From: Ectothiorhodospiraceae bacterium 2226
Lineage (GTDB): Bacteria > Pseudomonadota > Gammaproteobacteria > GCA-013348725
Reading direction: 5' to 3'
DNA length: 64,000 nt
Assembly (NCBI GenBank): GCA_013348725.1
Contig: CP054689.1
Coordinates: 2,662,501 to 2,726,500 of the forward strand
Shown here: positions 19,135-27,064 of the stretch, piece after piece
How positions within the stretch are numbered: the first letter of the stretch is position 1
Layout: each line of letters begins with the position of its first letter
Program-made: the position numbers and the translations under genes
The notes under the pieces: model-generated
Told to the model about the DNA's origin: nothing
The model's input: only the letters and a program-made list of their open reading frames with translations
Database searches by the model: none

Positions 19135-20296
19135 GGCGCGTGTGGCGGCGCGCGCCGCCGCCATCGAGCCGTTCCACGTCATGGCCCTGCTCGGGCGGGC
19201 GCGTGAGTTGGAGGCCGCCGGGCACCATGTGGTGCACATGGAGATCGGCGAACCCGACCTGCCGACGCCGGCCCTGGTGAGCGAGGCGGCCGCGCGCGCG
19301 GTGGCGGAGGGCCGCACGCATTACACGCCCTCGTTGGGCCTGCCCGCGCTGCGGGAAGCGATCGCGGGCTATTACGCTGAGCACTTCGGCGTGACGGTGG
19401 CGAGTGAGCGCGTGATCGTCACCCCCGGCGCCTCGGGGGCCTTGTTGCTCGCCATGGCAGCGACCTTGGATCCGGGCGACGAGGTGCTGTTGGCCGATCC
19501 GGGATATCCGTGTAACCGCAATTTCGCCCGTCTGTTGGCGGTGGAGGCCCGCGCCGTACCCGTAGAGGCCGCGCAGCGCTATCAGCTCACCCCGGAAGCG
19601 GTCGCGCGCCACTTTGGACCGCGCACCCGCGCGGTGATGGTCGCCTCGCCCAGTAATCCCACCGGCACGTTGATCGAGCCGGCGGCCCTGGCCGCGATCG
19701 CGCGGGATGTGACGGCGCGCGGCGCGCATCTGCTGGTGGACGAGATCTATCAGGGGCTGGTGTATGAACAGGCACCGCGAACCGCCTTGGCGTTGGCTCA
19801 ACCGAGCTTCGTGATCAACAGCTTCTCCAAGTACTTCCATATGACCGGTTGGCGGGTCGGCTGGCTCGTGGTGCCGCCCGGTTACACGGCCGCGGTGGAG
19901 CGGCTTGCGCAAAATCTGTTCTTGGCCGCGCCGACGCCCGGGCAGTACGCCGCGCTGGCGGCCTTGTCGCCGCCGGCGCTGGCCGAGTACGAACGGCGCC
20001 GGCTACTGTTCAAGCAGCGGCGGGACTATTTGGTACCGGCCTTGGATGCGCTGGGCTTCGAGGTTGGGCCGGCGCCCGAAGGGGCGTTCTACGTCTACGC
20101 GGGCTGCGGTCGGTACACCGACGACAGCCTGGCATTCGCCCTGCGCCTCCTGGAGGAGGCCAAAGTGGCCGTGACGCCCGGCGTGGATTTCGGTACCCAT
20201 GGCGCAGCGACGCATCTTCGGTTCGCCTATACCACGGGCATGGATGAGCTGGAGCGGGGCGTCGCCCGCCTGGAGCGCTATCTGCGCGGCGCCTAG
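19124..20296 (+). CDS. PLP-dependent class I/II aminotransferase
   Basis: A 390-residue fold-type I aminotransferase. Visible elements are HYTPSLGLPALREAI, the ASPSNPTG motif (about 174-181), the DEIYQGLVY segment with the PLP-binding Asp and Tyr, and the Schiff-base lysine in NSFSKYFHMTGWRVGW (Lys236). The overall look matches the aspartate/alanine/tyrosine aminotransferase group; the exact amino donor cannot be read from sequence. Start at 19124 lies inside the end of the HAD phosphatase gene, giving translational coupling. Confidence 0.9.
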   Translation: MPAEARVAARAAAIEPFHVMALLGRARELEAAGHHVVHMEIGEPDLPTPALVSEAAARAVAEGRTHYTPSLGLPALREAIAGYYAEHFGVTVASERVIVTPGASGALLLAMAATLDPGDEVLLADPGYPCNRNFARLLAVEARAVPVEAAQRYQLTPEAVARHFGPRTRAVMVASPSNPTGTLIEPAALAAIARDVTARGAHLLVDEIYQGLVYEQAPRTALALAQPSFVINSFSKYFHMTGWRVGWLVVPPGYTAAVERLAQNLFLAAPTPGQYAALAALSPPALAEYERRRLLFKQRRDYLVPALDALGFEVGPAPEGAFYVYAGCGRYTDDSLAFALRLLEEAKVAVTPGVDFGTHGAATHLRFAYTTGMDELERGVARLERYLRGA

Positions 20297-20310
20297 GCTG
20301 CGGCGATGGA

Positions 20311-20358
20311 GGCGCTGGGAGGGTTTCGCGCTGGGAGAGCTTCGCGCCGGGAGGGCCT
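20311..20358. repeat. Three tandem imperfect 16-base repeats
   Basis: Units start at 20311, 20327 and 20343 and share the core CGCTGGGAG-GGTTT/CGCTGGGAGAGCTT/CGCCGGGAGGGCCT. The array sits between the aminotransferase stop and the terminator of the DUF4168 gene. Confidence 0.6.
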
Positions 20359-20361
20359 CGC

Positions 20362-20397
20362 AAAGAAAAGCGGGAACCCCCTTGCGAAGATTCCCGC
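20362..20397 (-). terminator. Intrinsic terminator after the DUF4168 gene
   Basis: On the minus strand GCGGGAA (20397-20391) pairs with TTCCCGC (20376-20370) across a 14-base loop and is followed by TTTTCTTT. It lies 54 bases past the stop of the DUF4168 gene. Confidence 0.8.
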
Positions 20398-20450
20398 CGG
20401 TACGGCAACTCGCGCGGGCGTCGACCTCGTCGCGCACCGCGTTGTCGGGC

Positions 20451-20891
20451 TTAGTTTTGCTGCTTCTCTTCGATCATGTCGAGCAGTCGGTTGCGCAGCT
20501 GCTCATCGGGCCCGGCCGCCATGGCGATGGCATTGTAGGTCTGCGGATCCAGCCCCTCGTTCTCGATCGCCTGAATCATCTCCTCATTGGCCTGACGCTG
20601 GATCTCCATCGCCTGCTGCGGATCCTCGGAGCGCTCCAGTTCCGGCTCGTACTGCGCGCGGATCTTATCCACTTCGACGAACGCCGCCGCGAAGGCCTCG
20701 AGCTGTTCGTCGTCCAGATCCTCGGCTTGCAGCTGCGGCTCGGGCTGAGCCGCCGGCGGCATCGGTTGACCCTGGGCGCCATCGGGTTGGCCATACCCGC
20801 CTTCCTGCGCCATCGCGGGCAGGGTAAAGGCCATGGCCGCGGCCAGGGCGGCGGCGGCGAACGATCCGGTAAGCGTGGTGCGCGTAGGCAT
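20451..20891 (-). CDS. Exported DUF4168 protein
   Basis: A 146-residue periplasmic protein with a Sec signal peptide (residues 1-29, ending PAMAQ). A Gln/Pro/Gly-rich linker (about 30-55) precedes a helical DUF4168 domain: DEQLEAFAAAFVEVDKIRAQY, then NEEMIQAIENEGLDPQTYNAI and a final LRNRLLDMI. The repeated IENEGLDPQTYNAI element is diagnostic. Function unknown; relatives are small helical periplasmic proteins in proteobacteria and cyanobacteria. A canonical terminator follows and a GAGGATTTA ribosome site precedes it. Confidence 0.88.
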   Translation of the reverse strand: MPTRTTLTGSFAAAALAAAMAFTLPAMAQEGGYGQPDGAQGQPMPPAAQPEPQLQAEDLDDEQLEAFAAAFVEVDKIRAQYEPELERSEDPQQAMEIQRQANEEMIQAIENEGLDPQTYNAIAMAAGPDEQLRNRLLDMIEEKQQN

Positions 20892-21012
20892 TAAATCCTC
20901 CTCATCTTCATCGTTAAGACACTGGAGAGCCTGATTGCAAGACGGATGCCATGAGCTAAGTCGTCGTTTTCCAGTTCGCAGCGGGGTACCGTGGGGTGCG
21001 GTTCGACATAAT

Positions 21013-21033
21013 CATGTGTCATAAATACACATG
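21013..21033. promoter_or_regulatory. Inverted repeat upstream of the sigma-54 activator
   Basis: CATGTGT and ACACATG arms separated by seven AT-rich bases (CATAAAT). It ends 24 bases before the activator's start codon and could be an operator, for example for autoregulation; the binding protein is unknown. Confidence 0.45.
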
Positions 21034-21057
21034 CGCCATAAAGGGAGCTTCTTGTAC

Positions 21058-22440
21058 ATGGGTCGGATACTGATCGTGGAGCCGGATTGCGCGTTGCGCG
21101 GTCAGCTCGTGCGCCTGCTCGAAAGTGCCGGCATGCAGATCATCGAGACGGGCGATTTAGTCGACGGGGTGGCGCGTGCCGCTGCAGGGGGGATCGACGC
21201 CATCGTCAACGGGCTGCCGCTCGGCGGCGGCTGTCTGCGCCTGCTGGAATACGCGCGGCCGAGCGGCGCACCCGCCTGCGTGGTGTTGCTGCCGCCCGCC
21301 GAGATCGCCGCTGCCGCCCAGGTGTTGAGCGCGGGCGCTTACGACTGCCTGTGTAAGCCGCTGGATCTGGATCGGCTGCCGGTGCACCTGCACAGGGCCG
21401 TCGAGCACCGGCGTTTACAGGCGGAACTTGCGCGCTACCGCTCACTGGTGGGCGGCAACTTCCACGGCATGATCGGCCGTAGTCCGCCGATGCAGCGCCT
21501 GTTCGACGAAGTGCGGCGGGTGGCCAAGGCCACCGGCCCCGCCTTGGTGTCGGGCGAGAGCGGCACCGGCAAGGAACTGGTCGCGCGGGCCTTGCACAGC
21601 GAGAGTGAGCGGCGCGACCGCCCCTTCGTGGCGGTGAACTGTGCCGGCGTGCCGGCGGAGCTCTTGGAGAGCGAATTCTTCGGCCATGCGGCAGGCGCCT
21701 TCACCGGCGCGCAGCAGGCGCGGCGCGGACTGTTCGCGCAGGCCGTAGGGGGCACGCTGCTGCTCGACGAGATCAGCGAGATGCCGCTGGCGCTGCAGGC
21801 CAAGCTGCTGCGCATCCTGCAGGAGGGCGCGGTACGGCCGCTCGGCAGTGAGCAGGAGTACCCGGTGGATGTGCGGGTGGTGGCGGCCACCAACCGCGAC
21901 CTGGAGGCGGAGGTGCGGGCGGGCCGCTTTCGTGACGACCTCTACTACCGCCTCGAGACCTTTCATATGCACGTGCCGCCGCTGCGCGAGCGCGGTGAGG
22001 ATGTGGAGCTGCTGGCCGGCGTGTTCGTGGCGCGGCACGCCGAGGCGCTGGGCCGCACGACGCCCCGGCTGGGGGCGGCGGTGCTGGAGCGTCTGCACAG
22101 CTATGACTTCCCGGGCAACGTGCGCGAACTCTGGAACGCCATGGAGCGTGCCGTGGTGTTCGCCCCGGGCGAGGAAATCGGCACGGCGGCGTTGCCCGAG
22201 CGCATGCGCCGGCGCGGCGGGGCTGCCGCGGTGCGTCCGGCCGATGCCGATCCGCCGCTGTCGCCGTCGCCGGTGCCGCCCGGCCTAATCGAAGGCGCCA
22301 TGCTACCCACCCTCGCAGAGGTCGAGCGGCGTTATATTCGCTACGTGCTGGAGCAGGCCGCGGGTAACAAGCGCCGCGCCGCCGCCATGCTCGGGATCGG
22401 GCGACGCACGCTCTATCGCCGCCTGCAACAGCCCGAGTGA
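21058..22440 (+). CDS. Sigma-54-dependent activator with degenerate receiver
   Basis: A 460-residue NtrC-type protein: receiver-like domain (about 1-120), AAA+ domain (about 138-375) and Fis-type helix-turn-helix at the end (AAAMLGIGRRTLYRRL). The AAA+ part is intact: Walker A GESGTGKE (166-173), GAFTGA loop (213-218) contacting sigma-54, Walker B GGTLLLDE. The receiver is atypical: the phosphoacceptor position reads Asn51 in IDAIVNGLPL instead of Asp, the acidic pair is only Glu8/Asp10, the switch Thr is missing near VVLLPP, but Lys100 is kept. Phosphorylation control is therefore unlikely. No histidine kinase is adjacent. Start at 21058 fits the AAGGGAG ribosome site. Confidence 0.9.
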   Translation: MGRILIVEPDCALRGQLVRLLESAGMQIIETGDLVDGVARAAAGGIDAIVNGLPLGGGCLRLLEYARPSGAPACVVLLPPAEIAAAAQVLSAGAYDCLCKPLDLDRLPVHLHRAVEHRRLQAELARYRSLVGGNFHGMIGRSPPMQRLFDEVRRVAKATGPALVSGESGTGKELVARALHSESERRDRPFVAVNCAGVPAELLESEFFGHAAGAFTGAQQARRGLFAQAVGGTLLLDEISEMPLALQAKLLRILQEGAVRPLGSEQEYPVDVRVVAATNRDLEAEVRAGRFRDDLYYRLETFHMHVPPLRERGEDVELLAGVFVARHAEALGRTTPRLGAAVLERLHSYDFPGNVRELWNAMERAVVFAPGEEIGTAALPERMRRRGGAAAVRPADADPPLSPSPVPPGLIEGAMLPTLAEVERRYIRYVLEQAAGNKRRAAAMLGIGRRTLYRRLQQPE

Positions 22441-22536
22441 CCGACGCCGCGCGGCCAGCGCCGCCCGAATCGACCTGCCACACGCCTTGCCCTTGTTTCG
22501 GTACAGCGGCGGGCGAGCCCTCCCGCCCGCGGGCGC

Positions 22537-22932
22537 CTATTCCTGCCCGAGGCGCAGGCGCCCGGGCCCGGCCGCCATCACGTACAACATCCCCCCCATG
22601 ATGGCGAGGTTCTTGAGGAACTGGTTCAGCTCCTGGCGCATCGCGGCCGGCGAGGCATCCCAGAAGGGGTGGAAGTAGTAGGTCACCGGAATCAGGAACA
22701 GGAACAGCACCAGCGCCGCCAGGCGCGCGCGCAGCCCCAGGGCGAGCATCAGCCCGCCGACGATCTCGATGGCGATGGTGAGCACCAGCAGCACCTGCGG
22801 CAGCGGCAGGCCCTTGCTGGCGATGTAGCCGACGGTCGCGTTGAAGAAAAAGACCTTGCTCAGTCCGGCAATGATGAAGATGGCGGCCAGCATCAGTCGC
22901 GCGAGCAGCAGAGCGAGGGCGGAGTTGCGCAT
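22537..22932 (-). CDS. DoxX family inner-membrane protein
   Basis: A 131-residue protein with four transmembrane helices (about 8-27, 45-66, 72-90 and 102-122). The first helix with LLLARLMLAAIFIIAGLSKV and the second with QVLLVLTIAIEIVGGLMLALGL give the DoxX/DoxD-like pattern, with the YYFHPFWD loop typical of the family. DoxX proteins are linked to redox and oxidative-stress systems; the exact activity here is unknown. Convergent with the sigma-54 activator and divergent from the oxidase cluster. Confidence 0.88.
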   Translation of the reverse strand: MRNSALALLLARLMLAAIFIIAGLSKVFFFNATVGYIASKGLPLPQVLLVLTIAIEIVGGLMLALGLRARLAALVLFLFLIPVTYYFHPFWDASPAAMRQELNQFLKNLAIMGGMLYVMAAGPGRLRLGQE

Positions 22933-23120
22933 CGGGATTCCTCGGTCACGGTTGTTCTTCAGGTAGGGGGCGGCAGTCTACCGTGTGCCGCGGTCGGCAT
23001 AAACGGCGCCGTTCACGGCTTTGACAGCCTCCGGGCGATCGGCTTTGCTTAGCATCATCTGTGCGGACAAGTCGCTGAAACAGCAAGCGCCCTCCATGGG
23101 TCGCGCGATCGGGAGATGCC

Positions 23121-23396
23121 ATGAGTCGGGACGGGCTGGCGGCGGTGTTGAGACGCAGTGCCCTGTGCGTGACGGCCGTGGCGGGTGTGGCGCTCGGCAG
23201 CACCGCGCTCGCGGCACCGGAGGACGACCCGCCCCCGCCGCATCCGGCGCAGGAGGCGCATGCCGGGCCGGGCACCACGGCGGAGACCACCACCGGCCAC
23301 TCGGGACGCGAGCCCGACGATGAGGACGAGGCGGACGAGTCCGACAACGAGGGCGACAACGAACAAGCAGAACAGCCGGCCGCCGAGGGCGGCTGA
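23121..23396 (+). CDS. Small acidic exported protein at head of dehydrogenase cluster
   Basis: A 91-residue protein with a signal peptide (residues 1-32, ending GSTALA-A) and a mature part that is almost entirely Pro, Glu, Asp, Gly, Thr and Ala, with a run of acidic residues near the end. No Cys and no heme or metal motif. It is likely disordered. Its stop is 12 bases before the next gene's start, so it is probably translated as part of the cluster. A charged tether, chaperone or cytochrome-docking role is conceivable but not shown. An antisense frame here is rejected. Confidence 0.65.
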   Translation: MSRDGLAAVLRRSALCVTAVAGVALGSTALAAPEDDPPPPHPAQEAHAGPGTTAETTTGHSGREPDDEDEADESDNEGDNEQAEQPAAEGG

Positions 23397-23408
23397 GGGA
23401 CTATAGCC

Positions 23409-24110
23409 ATGGATGGGGTTACCCGACGTAAGTTCCTGCAGATGATGGGCGGCCTGGGCGCGCTCGGCGTGGCCCCGGCCGGTCTGGCGACGCCCGCGGC
23501 GGTCGCCGCCGAGGGCGCGCAAGCGCCGGCGAGCTTTCAGTATCTCAACGACCGCGAAGCGGCCTTTTTGCGTGCGGCGGTGGACCACCTCATACCGGCC
23601 GACGAGCGCTGGCCGAGTGCCGCCGAGGCGGGGGTGGTGAACTACATCGACCGCCAACTCGCCGGTGCTTACGGCCATGGGCATCGCCTCTACCTGCAGG
23701 GGCCGTGGCCGGCGGGCACGCCGCAGCAGGGCTATCAGCTACGGCTCACCCCGCGCGAGCTTTACAGCCTCGGCATCGCGGCGGTGGAGGCCCGGTTGCA
23801 GGAGGACGGCGCCGCCTTCGCCGAGTTGGGGGCGCAGGCGCAGGTGCGCGTCCTGGAGCAACTCGAGCAAGGTGAGCTGGAACTCGAGCCGCTGCCCGCG
23901 CCGGTGTTTTTCGAAACCCTGCTCGCCAACACCATCGAAGGTTACTTCGCGGACCCCGCGTACGGCGGGAACCGGGACATGGCGGGCTGGCGCATGGTCG
24001 GTTTTCCCGGCGCGTATTCGCAGTACGTCAAAGAGATCGAACGCCACGGAGTGCCCTTCACGCGCCCGCCGATGAGCATGATGCAGTCGGCGCGGCGCCC
24101 GCACGGGTAG
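23409..24110 (+). CDS. Gluconate 2-dehydrogenase subunit 3-like protein
   Basis: A 233-residue protein with a twin-arginine signal (TRRKFLQMMGGLGALGVAPAGLA), then a domain typical of gluconate 2-dehydrogenase subunit 3: FLRAAVDHLIPADERWPSAAEAGVVNYIDRQLAG and ETLLANTIEGYFADPAYGGNRDMAGWRMVGFPG. The small subunit is exported by Tat together with the GMC flavoprotein subunit, which lacks its own signal, and acts as a piggyback partner. The GMC gene follows 80 bases downstream. The actual sugar-acid or alcohol substrate of the complex is unknown. Confidence 0.92.
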   Translation: MDGVTRRKFLQMMGGLGALGVAPAGLATPAAVAAEGAQAPASFQYLNDREAAFLRAAVDHLIPADERWPSAAEAGVVNYIDRQLAGAYGHGHRLYLQGPWPAGTPQQGYQLRLTPRELYSLGIAAVEARLQEDGAAFAELGAQAQVRVLEQLEQGELELEPLPAPVFFETLLANTIEGYFADPAYGGNRDMAGWRMVGFPGAYSQYVKEIERHGVPFTRPPMSMMQSARRPHG

Positions 24111-24189
24111 GGCCGCGCGGCGCAGGGATATCAGCAGCGGAGCGTCGTCCGGCGCGCAGCGAACGCGCCGCGGGCGGTCCGCACCAAGG

Positions 24190-25968
24190 ATGGTGAGCAT
24201 GGCAATCAGGCTGAAGCCGGTAGACGTGGTGCTGGTCGGCATGGGCTGGACCGGCAGCATCCTGGCCAAGGAACTCAGCGCGGCCGGGCTGCGCGTGGTC
24301 GGCCTGGAACGGGGCGGCTGGCGCGAGACGGTGCCCAACTTTCAGTCGCCGGCGATGCACGACGAGTTGCGCTACGCCGTGCGCCACGGCCTGATGCAGG
24401 ACACCAGCCGCGAGACCCTCACCTTCCGTAACAACGTGCGCCAGGATGCGCTGCCCATGCGCCAGCTCGGCTCGTTTCTGCTCGGCGATCACGTGGGCGG
24501 GGCGGGGGTGCACTGGAACGGGCAGGTGTTTCGCTTCCACCCGTTCGATTTTCAGTGGCGCAGCCATCACGTCGAGCGCTACGGCGCCGACATCATCGAC
24601 CCGGAACTGACGATCCAGGACTGGCCGGTCAGCTACGACGAACTCGAGCCCTATTTCGACCGCTTCGAGTACCTGTGCGGCATCGGGGGCAAGGCCGGCA
24701 ACCTGCGCGGCGAGATCCAGCCCGGCGGCAACCCCTTCGAGGGTTGGCGCAGCCGCGAGTTTCCCAACCCGCCGATGAAGCTGGCCTACGGCGGCAAGCT
24801 GTTCGCCGACGCCGCGCGGGCGCAAGGCTATGCGCCGTTTCCGGTACCCTCGGCCAACCTCACGCGCAACTACACCAACCCCGAAGGGCTGCGCATGAAT
24901 GCCTGCACCTACTGCGGCTATTGCGAGCGCTTCGGTTGCGAGCACTTCGCCAAGGCCAGCCCGCAGACGTCCATCCTGCCGCTGGCGATGCAGAACGAGA
25001 ACTTCGAGTTGCGCACGCACGCGCATGTGACGCGGGTCAACACCGCCGGAGTCGGCGGGCTCGCTACCGGGGTGACCTACGTGGACGCGCGCGGGCGTGA
25101 ATACGAGCAGCCCGCCGAGCTGGTGATCCTGTGCGCCTTCGGTATCCACAACGTGCGACTGTTGCTGCTGTCGGGCATCGGGGAGCCCTACGACCCGCGC
25201 ACCGGCGAAGGCGTGGTGGGGCGCAACTACAGTTACCAGACCATGAGCTCGGTCGACATCTTCTATCCGCCGGACACGCACATCAATCCGTTCATGGGCG
25301 CCGGCGCGCTCGGCATGGTGATCGACGATTTCAACGGCGACAATTTCGATCACAGCGAGCTCGGCTTCATCGGCGGCGCCTATATCGCCGCCTACACCAC
25401 CGGCGCACGCCCCATCGAGCACCACGCCGTGCCGGAGGACACGCCGCGCTGGGGCGCCGCCTGGAAGCAGGCGGTGGCGCGTTACTTCAACAACAACGTC
25501 GGCCTGACCATCCACGGCTCGTCCATGGCGCACCGCGCCAACTATCTGGATCTCGATCCGACCTATCGCGACGCGTACGGCCAGCCGCTCTTGCGCATGA
25601 CCTTCGATTTCCCGGCGAACGACAAGCGCATGTCGCATTACGTCACCGCGCGCGCGGCCGAGATTGCCGAGGCGATGGGCGGCGAGCAGGTCTCGGTGAG
25701 CGAGGTGGATGAGCACTACAGCATCGTGCCCTACCAGAGCACGCACAACACCGGCGGCGCCATCATGGGCGTCGATCCGGCCAGCAGTGCGATCAACCGC
25801 TATCTGCAGAGCTGGGCGGCGCACAACGTGTTCGTGATGGGCGCCAGCGCCTTTCCACAGAACCCCGGCTACAACCCGACCGACACAGTCGGTGCGCTGA
25901 CCTACTGGGCCGCCGAGGCCATCCTCAACGATTACGTGAAGAACCCTCGACCATTGGTGGACGCATGA
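24190..25968 (+). CDS. GMC-family flavin dehydrogenase, gluconate 2-dehydrogenase large-subunit type
   Basis: A 592-residue FAD enzyme. FAD binding is shown by VLVGMGWTGSILAKEL with an ERGG element at the end of the second strand. At Cys239-x2-Cys242-x2-Cys245-x4-Cys250 (CTYCGYCERFGC) is a cluster typical of this GMC branch that probably binds an Fe-S centre. The catalytic His region is QSTHNTGGAIMG, with a conserved PGYNPTDTVGALTYWAAEA C-terminus. No signal peptide; export with the Tat subunit 3 is the usual scheme. Start could be at 24199. Its stop overlaps the cytochrome c4-like gene by four bases. Confidence 0.92.
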   Translation: MVSMAIRLKPVDVVLVGMGWTGSILAKELSAAGLRVVGLERGGWRETVPNFQSPAMHDELRYAVRHGLMQDTSRETLTFRNNVRQDALPMRQLGSFLLGDHVGGAGVHWNGQVFRFHPFDFQWRSHHVERYGADIIDPELTIQDWPVSYDELEPYFDRFEYLCGIGGKAGNLRGEIQPGGNPFEGWRSREFPNPPMKLAYGGKLFADAARAQGYAPFPVPSANLTRNYTNPEGLRMNACTYCGYCERFGCEHFAKASPQTSILPLAMQNENFELRTHAHVTRVNTAGVGGLATGVTYVDARGREYEQPAELVILCAFGIHNVRLLLLSGIGEPYDPRTGEGVVGRNYSYQTMSSVDIFYPPDTHINPFMGAGALGMVIDDFNGDNFDHSELGFIGGAYIAAYTTGARPIEHHAVPEDTPRWGAAWKQAVARYFNNNVGLTIHGSSMAHRANYLDLDPTYRDAYGQPLLRMTFDFPANDKRMSHYVTARAAEIAEAMGGEQVSVSEVDEHYSIVPYQSTHNTGGAIMGVDPASSAINRYLQSWAAHNVFVMGASAFPQNPGYNPTDTVGALTYWAAEAILNDYVKNPRPLVDA

Positions 25969-26663
25969 GACATCGACTCCCCGCGCTACTCATTGCCGGA
26001 CTGGCCGCGGCCGCGGCCCATGCCGAGCCGGACCTGGAGAACGGGCGCGCCATCGCCATGGGCGGCGGGCCCGGCGGTCCCCAAACCGCGTGCTTCACCT
26101 GCCACGGCGCCGAAGGCGAGGGCGATCGCGCGGCGGCCTTCCCGCGCCTGGCGGGGCAGAGCGGGTTCTACCTCTACAAGCAGCTTCAGGACTATGCCTA
26201 CGGGCATCGCCCGAACGAGGTCATGACGCCCATCGCGCGGGAGTTGAGCGACAGCGACATGGAGGACGTCGCGGCGTACTACGCGGCGCTCACCGACGTG
26301 CCCTACGGCGAACCCGGCGAGGCCGATCCCGAACTGCTGCAGCGCGGCGGCCAGCTGTCGGCCATCGGTTCGCGCGAGCAGGGCATTCAGGCCTGCGTCA
26401 ACTGCCACGGACCCGGCGGGGCGGGCATGGCGCCGAGCTTTCCTTACCTGGCCGGCCAACATGCGAACTACACCGAACTCACGCTGCACCAATGGAAGAA
26501 CCGTCTGCGGCGCAACGATCCGCTCGGCGTGATGGAGGAGATCGTGCGGCGCATGAGCGATGAGGACATCCGCGCCGTGGCGCTGTACTTCGAGCAGGTG
26601 CGTCCAGGCAACGCGCACCCGCAGCCGATCATCCGCAACGGGTTGGGTGAGCATGAGCGCTGA
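25965..26663 (+). CDS. Di-heme cytochrome c (c4-like)
   Basis: A 232-residue periplasmic cytochrome with signal peptide ending AAAAAHA (residue 20) and two heme c sites: Cys43-x2-Cys46-His47 (CFTCH) and Cys144-x2-Cys147-His148 (CVNCH). Each half has a conserved downstream Met: EVMTPIARELSDSDMEDVAAYYAAL in the first, with a matching MSDEDIRAVALYFEQV in the second. The two-domain pattern is that of cytochrome c4 and of the cytochrome subunit of membrane dehydrogenases. The likely role is to accept electrons from the GMC flavoenzyme. Overlaps both neighbours, by four and eleven bases. Confidence 0.92.
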   Translation: MRHRLPALLIAGLAAAAAHAEPDLENGRAIAMGGGPGGPQTACFTCHGAEGEGDRAAAFPRLAGQSGFYLYKQLQDYAYGHRPNEVMTPIARELSDSDMEDVAAYYAALTDVPYGEPGEADPELLQRGGQLSAIGSREQGIQACVNCHGPGGAGMAPSFPYLAGQHANYTELTLHQWKNRLRRNDPLGVMEEIVRRMSDEDIRAVALYFEQVRPGNAHPQPIIRNGLGEHER

Positions 26664-27057
26664 GCGTGGCATGCGGCCGCTGGTCGGGACCCTCGCGCTG
26701 CTCGGCGCCGCGCTGATGCTAAGCGCCTGCGATACCGACAGGCCCGCGGCGGATCGCAGCGAACTGCGCGTGGTGGGCGGCGACCCCGAACGGGGCAAGC
26801 GCACCTACGTGCAGTACGGCTGCGGCACCTGCCACACCGCGCCCGGCGTGCGCGGGCCGCAAGGCAAGGTCGGTCCGCCCTTGACGCACTTCGCCGAACG
26901 CAGCTACATCGGCGGCCAGTTGCCCAACCGGCCGGACGCGCTGGTGCGGTTTCTGCAGGATCCACCGGCCCTGATTCCCGGCACGGCGATGCCGGACATG
27001 GGTGTCAACGAGCAGGAGGCGCGCGATATCGCCGCATTCCTGTACACGCTGGACTGA
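26653..27057 (+). CDS. Lipoprotein cytochrome c (mono-heme)
   Basis: A 134-residue lipoprotein cytochrome with lipobox LSAC (Cys26) and one heme c motif (Cys57-G-T-Cys60-His61). The distal Met is probably in PGTAMPDMGVN. The fold is of the small class I cytochrome type. It starts inside the end of the preceding gene and ends seven bases before the next start, so it is part of the same transcript and likely shuttles electrons at the membrane between the di-heme cytochrome and the oxidase. Confidence 0.92.
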   Translation: MSAERGMRPLVGTLALLGAALMLSACDTDRPAADRSELRVVGGDPERGKRTYVQYGCGTCHTAPGVRGPQGKVGPPLTHFAERSYIGGQLPNRPDALVRFLQDPPALIPGTAMPDMGVNEQEARDIAAFLYTLD

Positions 27058-27064
27058 GCACGCC

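Noticed and set aside
22946-23410. Minus-strand frame rich in Ser and Ala opposite the small acidic protein
   Set aside because: It lies antisense to a protein with a good signal peptide, has low-complexity composition with no recognisable domain, and there is no convincing ribosome site.
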